A stretch of 64,000 nucleotides of DNA from Cotesia glomerata (taxonomy: Eukaryota > Arthropoda > Insecta > Hymenoptera > Braconidae), in contig NW_025401775.1 of the NCBI RefSeq assembly GCF_020080835.1, positions 481,688 to 545,687 of the forward strand, in the 5' to 3' direction. Positions within the stretch are counted from its first letter, which is position 1; each line of letters starts with the position of its first letter. Shown piece by piece: positions 25,246-36,200 of this stretch. The notes beneath the pieces are model-generated. The model worked only from the letters and a program-made list of their open reading frames with translations, searched no databases and was not told where the DNA came from. The translations under genes were made by a program, and so were the position numbers.

Positions 25246-26446
25246 AATGCACTATTCTATACTTTAGTAAGTTAATAATTGTAAATTGACAATTTTATTA
25301 TCCCGAATGCTAGAGAAAATTCCGGGTAGCATAAGGTTTTATCCTGGTTTAATCTGGTTGCCTTATAATATTATTCAATTTTTGCAACTTAATTTTGTTC
25401 GCAATTAATTCTCTTAGGTGAGTAACTATTAAAGTTATTCATCCTTAAGAATTTATATATTAAATCTTTGAGGCAGACTTTTGCCATTTTTCAAGAAGGT
25501 TGAGACATTGACCTCAAATTTTTGGGCTACAACATCGAGTACGGTAGGACCGGACCACCATCTACATAGATCCACAATTTTAGAGGACAGCAGTGGGGGA
25601 AAATTATGAGATATTTTCATGGTTGAAATGAAAAGTCGTAATGCATCCATTTCATCGGCTACTCGTATATCTCAGATTGTTGTATGTCTCTTATAATTTA
25701 AGGAAGATTCCAACTTCTGAGAAAAATGGTTAGAAGATTAACTTCAGTAACGAGCTGCAGTGTCAGTATTTGTGGTAGGACTGGACCTCTACCTGCATAG
25801 ATCCTCTCTTCTGAGGACAACGGGAAGGAAAAAAAATTAATCACTTCCTTGGGTGATAATTTTAGGTTTGAGATGGAAAGCCTGATAAATGCATCCATTT
25901 CTTCAGCTACCCAAATCGGGTTTTCATAATGTGCATGCTTATTTTTTTAATTTTTTTCTGTGGTAACGATATGTCGTTTGCCTACATAATAATACCAGAT
26001 TTAGCCAGTAAAACATTATTATTCTGAATCATTTGAATTTTAAATAATCACAATTCTATGAGTTGCATAAATGAAAGAGGGTGCCAAACAATTGAATTTA
26101 TGAAAAGAAATATATCCTATTGAATTGCAATCGAAGGTCTATACTTGGACATCGATAATGTACTTAAATTTGTTCTAAAAATTTAATTGTTGTGGAACTA
26201 ATATAAATTTTAACCTTAAAAATTACCGTTTAAATAAGTCGCTCATTTAATTTGTGCTATGCATGTTTTTTGTAAATAATTTTAAGAAGCTTTGTAAGCG
26301 CCCTATCTCAGGTTTCGGTTACCTAAAAATTGTAATTCTATGAATAGTATAAAAATTTGTTATCTCTTTTAGTTTATATCGAGCCATGAGTTGTTTTTTG
26401 AGTTGCACCGCTTTGCGTAGCGCTGCAACTCACTTAGGTAGGGAGG
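25246..26446 (+). other. Outer element internal region, last part, with a 230-bp duplication
   Basis: Two imperfect copies about 240 bp apart (about 25480-25660 and 25715-25915) share the order: GGACC(A/T)C, CTACATAGATC or CTGCATAGATC, GAGGACA, then AATGCATCCATTTC. They are non-coding. The segment ends with a GC-rich stem-loop (26399-26430) and the purine tract GGTAGGGAGG directly before the 3' LTR. Confidence 0.5.
26399..26430. other. Stem-loop just upstream of the 3' LTR
   Basis: GAGTTGCA and TGCAACTC form an 8-bp perfect outer stem, with further pairing GCT/AGC inside, about 17 bp before the LTR. A terminal-region RNA structure in the outer element is plausible. Confidence 0.6.
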
Positions 26447-26979
26447 TGTAACGTTCTAGCGAATTTCGAAATTTATTTGACGGTTCTTAGAAATTATTTT
26501 TATTAAATAAAACCTCGATCATTCCGTTGCAAAAATTATTCAACGGAGTGACGAGGAGATAAAGAAATTCTGCAAACGCCATCGCGACTCGAATTCAAAA
26601 CTCATGACGCTGCATGAGATTCGGGCCTCGATGGTGTTCACTAGGGTAACCTGAGATGCGGCGTTGCGACATTTAATTATTAAAATCTATTGTACTGGAT
26701 GCAAATCCAGAGGAGTCTGCCCTGAGCAATCAGGCGACAATCATCTTGGGGCTCCGGACATATGTCCAGTGCCATCTGGCCCAAATTATATAATTAATTA
26801 AACAATTTACTTTAATTTTATATAATCGTGTGTATTATTTTAAATATAATACCCTTTATAATTATTCTAAAAATTTATAGAGTATCTAAGAGCAGGGTGC
26901 GCTTGGAATCTATAGATCTCTTATAGACACCTGCTTGGTAAATTATAAAAATATGAGCTGGAAAATCCAGAACGTAACA
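26447..26979 (+). repeat. 3' LTR of the outer element
   Basis: 533 bp, same ends as 8943-9475, about 4-5% different by eye. Followed by the duplication GTTAC at 26980-26984. Confidence 0.9.
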
Positions 26980-26984
26980 GTTAC

Positions 26985-27784
26985 GTTCAAACAAAAATAA
27001 AAAAATAAAATTTAAATTATTTTTTATTACAATGCGCCCAGCGAAGCGGGTGGGAGCGGCTGGTCAATTTATAAAATAAAAATAATAGTAAAATTTATTT
27101 TATTCCTACTTGCAAATTAGAAATGATGTATTTTATGTCAATTTTCCGTGATTTAAAGTCGAATTATCGTTGATAAACAATTTGCGATGTTGGGGATTTG
27201 AGGCTGGGTCCTCCTACATGTCAGTCCCAGAGCGTACCATTCAGCTACTAGAAGTATCTGACTGAGTTACTCTTCAGATAATTCTTCAGGCGCTGTATTG
27301 TTTTTTCGTAAAATTTTGAGGTCGGTGTACAAAATATGATTACTGTAAGTATTTTGACCCGCTGAAACCGAATATCGCAGTCATTTTTGCGAAGTCCCAG
27401 GCCATCAATTGTTTGTAGCCATTTGTTCAAACAATTATTTGAGAAATAATTTTTTTGAGATCAGATATTTCTTTTTCAATATTTTAGGCAATTTTAAGAT
27501 GAAAATTACTTTTATAAAATTTGCCGTAAGTTGAAGGTTTCTGAGTTATAAATTTTTAAAAATTGAAAATTCTTGATCTTCAACATTTTTGATGATTAAT
27601 TACAAATAAATAAATTACTTAACACCAAGTTTCATGCACGTGATTGTAAAGAAGAATACTCAAAGTTTCTATTGAAACAATAACATTCGATTATAATTTG
27701 TATCAAATAAAAAAAAAAGTGATCAATGTAGTGCATTTGTAAAAGCTATTTATTAGAACATAAAGTATAAAAAGTCGTACCTAC
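26985..27784. other. Spacer with a degenerate tRNA-derived remnant
   Basis: No gene is seen. On the minus strand at 27185-27255, TAGCTGAATGGTACGC followed by GACATGT and CCTCAAATCCC resembles a decayed tRNA-derived SINE head. The GACATGT phrase is shared with the LTR tRNA-like module. A GC-rich phrase (GCGAAGCGGGTGGGAGCGGC) lies at about 27040-27060. Confidence 0.35.
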
Positions 27785-28935
27785 GTAGATCTGCTCTGAT
27801 CAGAGCAGATGTAATTAGATCTATCCATTTCACCTTTATGATTACATATATTCATCAAGCTTTATCTGATTTGATCTAACTTGATCTGATCATATCTAAA
27901 CTTTTTTTCTCGCGTAATAATCAGATTAAATTAGATCTGCATAGATCAAGTCAGATCTATTTATATCTAATTTTTAATTTAATTTTGATCAAACTTGATC
28001 TGGATTGGTTTAATTTGATTCGACCGGATCTAGTTGGATCAGAACATATCTATTCATATCTACTTTTTAATTTCATTTTGATCGAACGATCTGTGTTCAG
28101 TGAACAGGCCCAGCCGCGATAAAGTCGCCCCTGGGGGACTCCCAATCCCACGAGCCGCACCTGTCTACCGCTAGTTCCCGCAAAAACTAACCGCCTATGA
28201 AATTTTAGCTTGACATCACGCTATGGAGTGATTGGCTGATCGCTCCGCAGACATGCGCAATCAGCCTTCTTCCCCAAGTCGACGAGGAAGAAGACGCATT
28301 ATTATTATTATCTTTCGCTTCACCGCCATTGAGTCGAACGTTTCGCTATCCCGCTAAATTAATTCGCTTAAGTTATCAAAGTCCGCTTTTTGCTTATTTG
28401 ATTATTAATCCGCTTTAATAAATTGTGCTTATTTTATTTTGAGTCTGTTTCAGATAAATTGTGTTATTTGTAAAATTAATTCTCCGCTTTTCCAGTGCCG
28501 GCAGTATGTTCAACCACGTGTCAACCAGCTTCGCTTTATTATTCACGCAGTGCTTTATCGATCCGCTTTTATTTAAACAATCCGCAAATTAACATATTAA
28601 ATATAACTTGTATTTAGTGTAAATAAATTTCTAGTGCATATTAATAATAATATTTTCGCGTTTTAATTGAGATATCCAGACCAAAACCTGATTCTCCGCT
28701 TTCCCGCAATTACATCATTTTACAATCTGGATTCATCTAATTTGATCAGAGTGGATCCAGTTTGATCAGAACAGATCTATTCATATCTACTTTTGAATTT
28801 CATTTTGATCAAACTTGATCTAAGCAGATCAAATTAGATCTGTCAATATCTACTCAGATTTAAATTTAGATCAAATCTGATCTCCTCAGATCAAATTTGA
28901 TCACAGCGGATCTAAACTTTTTTTCCCGGGATGGT
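27785..28935. repeat. GATC-rich degenerate repeat, split by a solo LTR
   Basis: Segments 27785-28093 and 28725-28935 are built from variants of GATCTGATCAAATTAGATCT with several dozen GATC sites. The right edge reads GATCTAAACTTTTTTTCCCG, the inverted form of the left edge of the repeat at 5815-5920. This suggests a defined dispersed element with a CCCGGGA terminus rather than a simple satellite. Confidence 0.75.
28094..28724. mobile_element. Solo LTR (631 bp) inside the GATC-rich repeat
   Basis: Begins TGTTCAGTGAACAGG, ends CATTTTACA, and is flanked by the 5-bp duplication ATCTG (28089-28093 and 28725-28729). It interrupts GATC-rich sequence and has a very different composition, with several CCGCTTT phrases and an AATAAA. 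No internal region is present, as expected after LTR-LTR recombination. It matches neither of the other LTR families here. Confidence 0.8.
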
Positions 28936-31507
28936 ACATTCACCCAGTTACAAACTATATCTAACAATAAGTTCGCCTTACGAATTGTTAATCTTTGCAA
29001 TTTTCAACAACTCCACAGTAAAAAAATCAATCATTCTACTCTTTGATAGCTATAGCTATAACTAATATCCAAGTGTTAGTTATAACTATTAGTTATAACT
29101 AATATCCAAGTGTAACAATTAACAATCAAGGCGTTACTAGATTATATTGTGACTCTGATTAAGACTACTGCTTATGTATTTTGAAAATGTATAGTTACTT
29201 ATAAACCGCGATAACATTCTTTGTAACGACATAGCGAGTATTCACCACTTGATAGCACAAGTATATCAATGTTACACCGGTATATGTGATCTGGAGTTCC
29301 ACGACATTATTTATTAATGTACTATTTCTTCATGTTTTACAATTATTACTTGAAAAAACACTTTATTTATTATCGAGCAAGCATTACTAAGCCTATTTGA
29401 TTATACCTCTTGATACACTAACTCAAGTTGTATCATAACGAAATATTTTTAACTTCTACATCATAAAATTCATCGTTCATTATAACGATGACACTCAGTA
29501 TTGTATTACTAAATGAGCGATAATGACTTGACCAGCTTTAGGCCCTGATTCCTTATTTGCAGATGAACTATTTTATCGTAACCATCCGTTGTTGATAACG
29601 CTCTGACGTCGAATCTAGTAACTTCTTCAGCGTTGAACTTATCATCCATTCTCTTTGTAACAAAAAAAATAAATTCAAACCGATGGTGGAGAGGCCAGTT
29701 GTCACTTATCCTTGTTTAGGTCGCCCAACAATTGACTAAAAATACGAAATAAACAAAAAAATAACTTGGGAGGTAACATTTGGCCTTCCAAGCAACCAAC
29801 AGCTTTTCCTCAGGCTGGGTTAGTGCACGATTTTGATGAACGCCAGTTATTCTTTTTACTAGGGAAATAACAAACCCTTTATTTCAAGGGCCGATCTGCA
29901 GGTATTCAAGGAAACGATAAATAATATACTAGTATTAGGAAAGAAAAGGAGGAAGTAATTTACATAAATCAAGATATTAATAAATCAGTAGCAAATATTA
30001 ATAATAAAAACAAATAAACTATTTATTCAAAAGAAATTACTTAAACTAAGTCTAAAGTCGAATTCCTTTGCCGGGTAAACTGCATAACAATAATAATAAT
30101 ATCGTTGCGTACAATTCTTGATCTAGTTATTGATCTAGATCCTGAGTAGACCATTTATTTTACGACGACGTTGATTATAAAATAGAAATTATGTCTAAAT
30201 AATATTAAACTAGATATACCCGAATTCCTAAGTCGGGTTATCTCGACGAATGACAATTATGAAATTGCAATAAATGAATACTGGCCGACTCGTTTAACTA
30301 TTACCAATAATCAAATTTATACTTTTGCATTTTCCTCGTTACCTGTCCCGATACCCATAGTTGGACTTTGTTATTAATATATAAACAATGGAACAATAAA
30401 ATTATAAATAGTCCAATACAATTTTCTAAAATAAATGTCAAATTAATGCTTAAGAACTAGTAATAATAATATGATTGTTCTTAAATATAATAATAAATAA
30501 AATACAATAACTAAGTTAATCAAATTACTACAAAATAGTCAAATTTTAGGGACACACCGAGTGTGGATCTGTTGCCAACATTAGGCGCAGGGAGAGTCGC
30601 GCATGGTAATGGAATTCGTGTCACATCTTCACCGATTGCTGGTGAACTCGCTGAGAATGCAATCTCAGTTACAAAACAGCTCACCATTGAGTTGTTCTGA
30701 CTCTTCATCATTCCACCTTCTCCAGATGCTCCAGTTCTGGTTGCTTCTGCAAGTACGACGCCTCTATGGAGCCTATCTTGACCGCAGCTATGGATATTCG
30801 TAACAATTCAATTTTCAGAGAGGTTTTAATTTTTAAAGATGTAGTAACATGACCTTGGGTGATCTAACTACGAATTAGCCAAATTTGAGAATCGAATCAA
30901 GTTAATCGAGTGCTCAACCTAATGACCTTGAAACTGATGCGAAACAACATTTGCACTAACAATAACTTTTCAATTATAATTAATATATTATAACTCATTA
31001 TAACATTAATACACCATACTTTCCACGGAACACGGATTTATAATCCCACTTCTGATCTGTAAGACTCGGTGTATATATTTTATGTACCACTCATATTTAT
31101 TTATTCAACTACAAGTACTAGTAAACTGACAATGATTACGGAATGAGGCAGGTAATGAAAGCCAATATAATTAAGGGATGACGATAACTGGGCGACGTTG
31201 TGCTAAGACCCATCGCGTGAGGTCCTCATGGAGGGTGGCGTCGAAATTCCCCTAACAATCTTTCTTGTAACCCTCTCGACTCTCGTCTTGTCACGGGCTG
31301 GGAGTAAAACCTAACACCACAGATCTTAGGCCTCACGATACTCGACAGCCTTTAGCCTCGGCAATAAGAATAGCGTTGCTTACGTTAAAAAATCAGTCAT
31401 TGTGACGTCATTTTCGGTGAGCCCTCAGAAAAAAGATGCATCCGCGTTGACAGCAAAACTCCTAGCAGAATCATTTGAAGTGAAAAAAAAAGAAATACGT
31501 ACTTTAG
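28936..31507. other. Unclassified spacer
   Basis: About 2.5 kb. Bases 29040-29110 hold a small TTAGTTATAACTAATATCC repeat. Bases 30520-30810 and 31190-31390 are more GC-balanced and could be remnants of old elements, but open stretches there (for example 30520-30711, minus) show no family motif. Confidence 0.35.
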
Positions 31508-31511
31508 TTAA

Positions 31512-33146
31512 GGGGTTAGGGGTAGTCAGAGGCACGAAAAAATGAGAATTTTCAGTATTTTTTTTTGCTATTAAATCATGTTATTTCAAAAAAGTAGTAA
31601 TATGGCATTATTATACAATGTTTTGACTTGAATTCACGGAAATTTAAAAAAAAAAAAAATTTTATTTCTAAAGTTATAGCTGTCTGTGTTGACCCAGTTC
31701 CAAAAAAAGGTCCTTGCGGTGACAATCATAAGTCCTTGGAGATTCATCTAAAATCAATCGGATGAAAAAAATTAGTTTTATAAATAGATAATCCTGGGCC
31801 TGATCAAAGGATTTTTTTTTTTCAAAAATTAACAAAATGGCGGCTTCAGGAAATTTTTGTCTTGATTTTTGGGAAAAAATCAACAGTTAATTGGTCTTAA
31901 AAAATTGAAATTTTCGAAAAAAAAAAAAATCCTTCGATCAGGCCCGAGTTTATTATGTATTCTAAAAGCTGTATAAATTTTATTAAAATCTACTGAGCGG
32001 TTTTCGAGTTACAGTTGTCACCAGTTCAAAAAACATAGTTTTGAGAAAAACGCGTTTAAAGTTTCACACTAGATTCACGTACAGAAATACGAATTATTAA
32101 ATTACTTACATCGAGTCATCTATTCCTGGGCCATATAATAGTTCTTCAGCCATTGTGGAAGTTTCCAAAACATCAATTTGCTGTTGCCTACGAAGCATTC
32201 TGCCTTCCCGATTGTTGTCGTTGGCGCGCTGATCTGCCATTTTCACACATGCAGCATCCAATTTTTCAGCATACCGATGGGAATTAGACCCACAATTAAG
32301 TCCTAGGGTATCCATAATCATTAATAATGAATTTGTACCTTCATTAAATATACAAGTAGCTATGTATGCAGCAATTTGTACGATAGTAGAACTAGTTTTC
32401 ACGGTTTTTGGGCATATTTTCCACACTAGTTGGTTGAAGCTCTCATTATTATTCTGATTAAATCCATCTACACATCTTGAAAGTAAATTATCATTACTGA
32501 GATCATCGTAAATCGGTTAAATAGCTTTTAAAACATCAGGAGGTAAGGGAGAATAATCTTGAGTATAAGTATCAAGCTCTCCACTTGCTTCAGCGCGCTG
32601 GTAAGAGCACCAAGAATCTTCGCCTTTGGGACACATATCATGATTCGGATTTTCATCAGTCGAACCGTAGTGGTAAAAAGTTGCCATAATAGCAGATTTC
32701 ATATCTTCAATAGAATCGCAATGACGACGCATTGATAAACCATAGTACACAGTTAATTTGTCTATTACTTTTCCAGTAAGCCTACCTCTACCACCAAGAC
32801 CTTTTTGTTTAGTTTTCAGAGTACTCAGTCGAGTCTTCATCTGCTTCTGAACATGGCCTATACATTCCTTTTTATTTATGGTTTTATTTTTGTAAGGATC
32901 TGCTTTTATGATTTCAGAATAGGGTGACAATAAACCCTAACAGGGGGTTTCTTGAAGCTGCCGCTAGCTATCTGCTCCCGAGCGCTTTGAAGTACCCGAG
33001 CTCTCTTTGTTATTTGTCGAATAACTCAAAAACTAATTATCGGATCGACTTGAAATTTTCAGAGAATATTTTTAAGATATTACACATAACGAAAATGCAA
33101 AAAAAAAATAATTGATTTTTTGAAAATTCTGACTACCCCTAACCCC
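31512..33146 (-). mobile_element. Kolobok-like DNA transposon, internally deleted and decayed
   Basis: Perfect 19-bp terminal inverted repeats, GGGGTTAGGGGTAGTCAGA (31512-31530) and its complement (33128-33146), are flanked by TTAA on both sides (31508-31511 and 33147-33150). TTAA duplications are characteristic of piggyBac and Kolobok. The encoded remnant (32106-32930, minus) matches the 'Mutator-like transposase domain' family I associate with Kolobok, not piggyBac. The N-terminal half of the transposase is missing and the frame has a stop, so the copy is inactive. Confidence 0.82.
32106..32927 (-). pseudogene. C-terminal part of a Kolobok / Mutator-like transposase
   Basis: Family landmarks in order: ECIGHVQKQMKTRL, KGLGGRGRLTGKVIDKL, a YYGLSMRRH segment, STDENPNHDMCPKGEDSWC, DYSPLPPDVLKAI, then after an in-frame TAA (32517-32519) CVDGFNQNNNESFN and a C-terminal YGPGIDD. 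Everything is in one frame, so the TAA is a single nonsense change. There is no start codon; upstream the frame is closed by a stop near 32936, and the N-terminal zinc/catalytic part is deleted. The last codons (…GATGACTCGAT|GTAAGT) also resemble a splice donor. Confidence 0.75.
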
Positions 33147-33259
33147 TTAAGACTTCAAACTAGGACTTGGACGAAGGAAAAAAAAATGAAAATTGAAATT
33201 TCGGTAGAGGTTTTTACAACAAAATAAAAAATTTGAATAAAATTTCGCAGTATTTTTTT

Positions 33260-33431
33260 AACTTCCCGTTAAAAAAATTGAAAATTTTCAAAAATCGGGA
33301 AGTTATTGGTTTTACCGCGTTTTTCGAAAATCGACTTTGCATCAGATCTCGGCGTTTTGAGGTCTTAGGGAATTCTCCTGAATGTTTCCGTGATGATGTC
33401 CGTATGTCTGTATGTGTGTGTGTGTATGTGT

Positions 33432-33486
<55 letters not shown>

Positions 33487-34270
33487 TGTGTTGTGGCCGT
33501 ATGTAAACCTATCATAACTTTTAAACGGTTCGACCAATTTCATCGCACTTGGTGTCATTTGAAAAAGCTCAGCCAAACTTAGATTTTAAATATAATTTGA
33601 CAGATTCGAAACATTAGATTTTGAAAAATTCCAAAAACTTACAAAAAAAATTAGAGAAACAATTGACCCTAAAGGCCATCCTTGCAACTTCCCGTTATTT
33701 TCATACTTAAGCGCTCAAAATTGCACTTGATACGTTTTTGAGCTTTTCAGGCTAAAATATAAAATTATTTTGTCATTTTGAGCTCTCCGAGCTCAAAAAT
33801 CTGGTAACAGTTTAATAAAACACTATTTCTTGAATTTTTAATCCACAATAACTTTCGAATGAATGCATCGATTTTCACGCGGTTGGTGACATTCGACGCA
33901 GTTTTTCAGACCTTATGAATAATCTTGAAGTTTTAATCGATCAAAGTCGGAATTTCGATGTAATTCCCTAAAAACATTTTTTTCGGTATTTTTTCGACAA
34001 CGATAACGCACGAATGAATCAACCAATTTTGACCGGGATAGCGGCGATCGACGTGGTTTATTTTTTATTTTTAGAGCTGATGAGTTATTTCAAAAAAACC
34101 TCATTTGAAAGAAATTTTTATTGTATTGTTTTTTAGATTTCTCAAAATCTACCGGTTCGAATGGATCCAAATTATATTCAAAATCTGAGTTTAGTCAAGT
34201 CCTTTCTACAAGCACCAACCGCGATAAAATCGGTCAAGCCGTTCAAAAATTATAAGAGGTTTACATAAGG

Positions 34271-34302
<32 letters not shown>
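33260..34302. mobile_element. Hairpin-ended dispersed repeat with (TG)n and (CA)n
   Basis: Starts with a hairpin AACTTCCCG...CGGGAAGTT (33260-33304), then a conserved block ending in (TG)n (33413-33488). It continues through diverged modules with phrases such as AACTTTTAAACGGTTCGACC and GCGGCGATCGACGTGG. It ends with an inverted block at 34230-34302 leading into (CA)n. The same family, inverted, is at 61140-61899, and fragments lie at 38815-39310 and 54590-54760. No coding capacity. Confidence 0.65.
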
Positions 34303-34304
<2 letters not shown>

Positions 34305-34802
34305 GGGGCAGAAGAGATACTGCTACCGGGCGCGTCTCCCCGAGCGGATGGGAGAACTCTCGCTGTCCTTGGATGACACATAATCTCTTAGTTGATGAGG
34401 TACAGCGGGTAGGAGCCAAGTAAAATAACCAAACAAAATAAGCTCCCGTGGACAAAACTCCCCTTTAATGGGTTGGTCACACTGTTGGTAACTGACCTAG
34501 CAAGATGATTGGTTCCTGCTGTAACTCACTGGGAGTATCCGGAACCTGTATCGTAATTTCCGACGATGCAGGCCACGGCTGATGTGAGCTTGCTCTGCCG
34601 AGGTGAAAGTTGCAGCAGTGGATCAGGAGCCAGCCACTTCGGGCCTTGATTAGGAAGTACGCAGTGAGTGTTAGAGAACGGAATCTTCACCGCTCCGAGC
34701 GAGTCTAGTCCGTCCGTGTATTCCGGGACTGGCTAAGTGTCGGCTAGGCCTCAGGGAACTGGGGTAGGAGTACTATCTCCGAGGGTACACCCGTTCCTAG
34801 TT

Positions 34803-36200
34803 ATGGCAACCCGCTCCACTCCGTACGATGCGCTGGTAAATCAAAAAAGTATGAGTAAAAATATGGAAACAAACAAGAGTCAAAACGGGGCTCACGCCCA
34901 GCAAGCAGCTATCGTAGCAAGCGCTGAGATGAAGAGGGCACAAGCGCTGGAACACCTTGATAAGCTTACTAGAGAGCTGCATGAGTTTGTTAAGTCTAAA
35001 GTCAACATCCACAAAGAGATCAAGACGAAGACAACCGGCGTAGTCAACGCCCTTCAAAGGTTCAGAACACTTGATGACGGATGGCAGGCACAACAACGGC
35101 AAACTCCCAATGTCACACCTAAGAAGAGCAGACAACCTGCCGCAGACACCGTCGAAGAGATGGACACCGGTGCCGAAGGCGATGGTGAATCTGTAACAGA
35201 AGACAGAAGCGACACTGGTGTCAGGTCTGGGAAGAGGAAAGACCGTAACTCTCCTGACCCAACGGTCAACCAAGTAATGAAGAAAAAGGACACAAAACCA
35301 AGTCCTCCGAAAGAAGTGGCGGCACGGAGTGCCAAAAATAAGGAGGTCGACGCGTGGCAAAAAGTAGAATCGAAGAAGAGAAGGCCGGAGCAGGATCACC
35401 TCCCAAAGCAATTGCCGAAAGAGCCACGACCGGAACCTAAGCGGAAAAAATCTCGCAAATGGATCAGACCTGACGCGCTGATAATCCGCCCTGCCGAAAA
35501 AGAGAAGTATTCCGAGATATTGCGCCGCATAAAGCGTGATGTCCCAGCAGACCAGGTTCAAAATACCGTCGAGAAGATCCGCAGGACAATGACCGGAGAT
35601 ATGCTGATCACGTTGTCAAGGAAAAGTGCTGACAAAGGCCAAGCCTTGCAGAGGACCATCACAGGAATTCTTCAAGACGATGCTAAGGTAGTCTGTAAAG
35701 GTCCACAGGAGACCATTGAGATTCGAGACATCGACGAAGAAACGACGAAGGAAGAGATCCAGGCCGCCCTGAAAGAGGAAGTTGGAAAAGATCATGAGAT
35801 ATCTCTAGAAGGAATAAAAATCCGTAAGGCTTTCAGAGGTACGCAGACGGCTGCAGTCACTTTACCTATGACCATCGCGCGAAAATTAGTGGAAGGAACC
35901 GGCAAGATCCATGTCGGGTGGGTTAACTGCCGAATCAAAGCGACGACGAGACCTATCCAATGCTTTAAATGCTGGCACTTTGGACATGTTGGGCCCCAAT
36001 GTAAAAGCCAAGTAGATCGATCTAAACTCTGCATCAGATGTGGACAAGAAGGGCATCGTATCGCGGACTGTAAAAATTCTGCCAAGTGTGCAATATGTGC
36101 TGACCAGCAAGGAGCAAAGGACGTGGCTCACCATGCCGGCACCTACAGATGCCCGGTATATCAGGAGGCGCTCCAGAAGTTGACGAACAAACAAGCATGA
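34803..36200 (+). CDS. ORF1 (gag-like, zinc knuckles) of the R1-like element
   Basis: ATG at 34803-34805 gives about 465 residues. It has a basic, Lys/Glu-rich N-terminal half with coiled-coil tendency, a middle domain (GDMLITLSRKSADKG), and three C-terminal zinc knuckles: CFKCWHFGHVGPQC, CIRCGQEGHRIADC and a CAICADQQ...H...C variant. It is a nucleic-acid-binding protein that packages element RNA. The frame is intact. Its stop codon TGA overlaps the ORF2 start as ATGA at 36197-36200. Confidence 0.88.
   Translation: MATRSTPYDALVNQKSMSKNMETNKSQNGAHAQQAAIVASAEMKRAQALEHLDKLTRELHEFVKSKVNIHKEIKTKTTGVVNALQRFRTLDDGWQAQQRQTPNVTPKKSRQPAADTVEEMDTGAEGDGESVTEDRSDTGVRSGKRKDRNSPDPTVNQVMKKKDTKPSPPKEVAARSAKNKEVDAWQKVESKKRRPEQDHLPKQLPKEPRPEPKRKKSRKWIRPDALIIRPAEKEKYSEILRRIKRDVPADQVQNTVEKIRRTMTGDMLITLSRKSADKGQALQRTITGILQDDAKVVCKGPQETIEIRDIDEETTKEEIQAALKEEVGKDHEISLEGIKIRKAFRGTQTAAVTLPMTIARKLVEGTGKIHVGWVNCRIKATTRPIQCFKCWHFGHVGPQCKSQVDRSKLCIRCGQEGHRIADCKNSAKCAICADQQGAKDVAHHAGTYRCPVYQEALQKLTNKQA

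Larger units (their letters stand above)
8943..26979 (+). mobile_element. Outer non-autonomous LTR retrotransposon, invaded by two other elements
   Basis: Two direct 533-bp LTRs (8943-9475 and 26447-26979) begin TGTAACGTTC and end CGTAACA. The whole is flanked by the 5-bp duplication GTTAC at 8938-8942 and 26980-26984, which shows the two LTRs belong to one insertion. A primer-binding site follows the left LTR and a purine tract precedes the right LTR, so the element reads left to right. Removing the gypsy-type element (9988-22440) and copy B (23179-25148) leaves only about 2.5 kb of internal sequence with no gag or pol, a LARD/TRIM-like non-autonomous layout. The LTRs differ at roughly two dozen places by eye (about 4-5%), so the insertion is clearly older than the inner one. 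Confidence 0.88.

Noticed and set aside
25453..25898. Two 65-codon minus-strand frames, both beginning MDA
   Set aside because: Their similarity reflects a DNA-level duplication inside the outer LTR element; frames diverge and have no family features.
30520..30803. Short GC-balanced frames on both strands
   Set aside because: No domain, no splice signals, and antisense overlap; I cannot support a gene.
31512..33146. piggyBac element, because of the TTAA duplication
   Set aside because: The encoded remnant lacks piggyBac motifs and matches the Mutator-like/Kolobok-type family; terminal GGGG ends also differ from the usual piggyBac CCY ends.
33233..33576. Val-Cys / Thr-His repeat proteins
   Set aside because: Translations of the (TG)n/(CA)n tract in the dispersed repeat.
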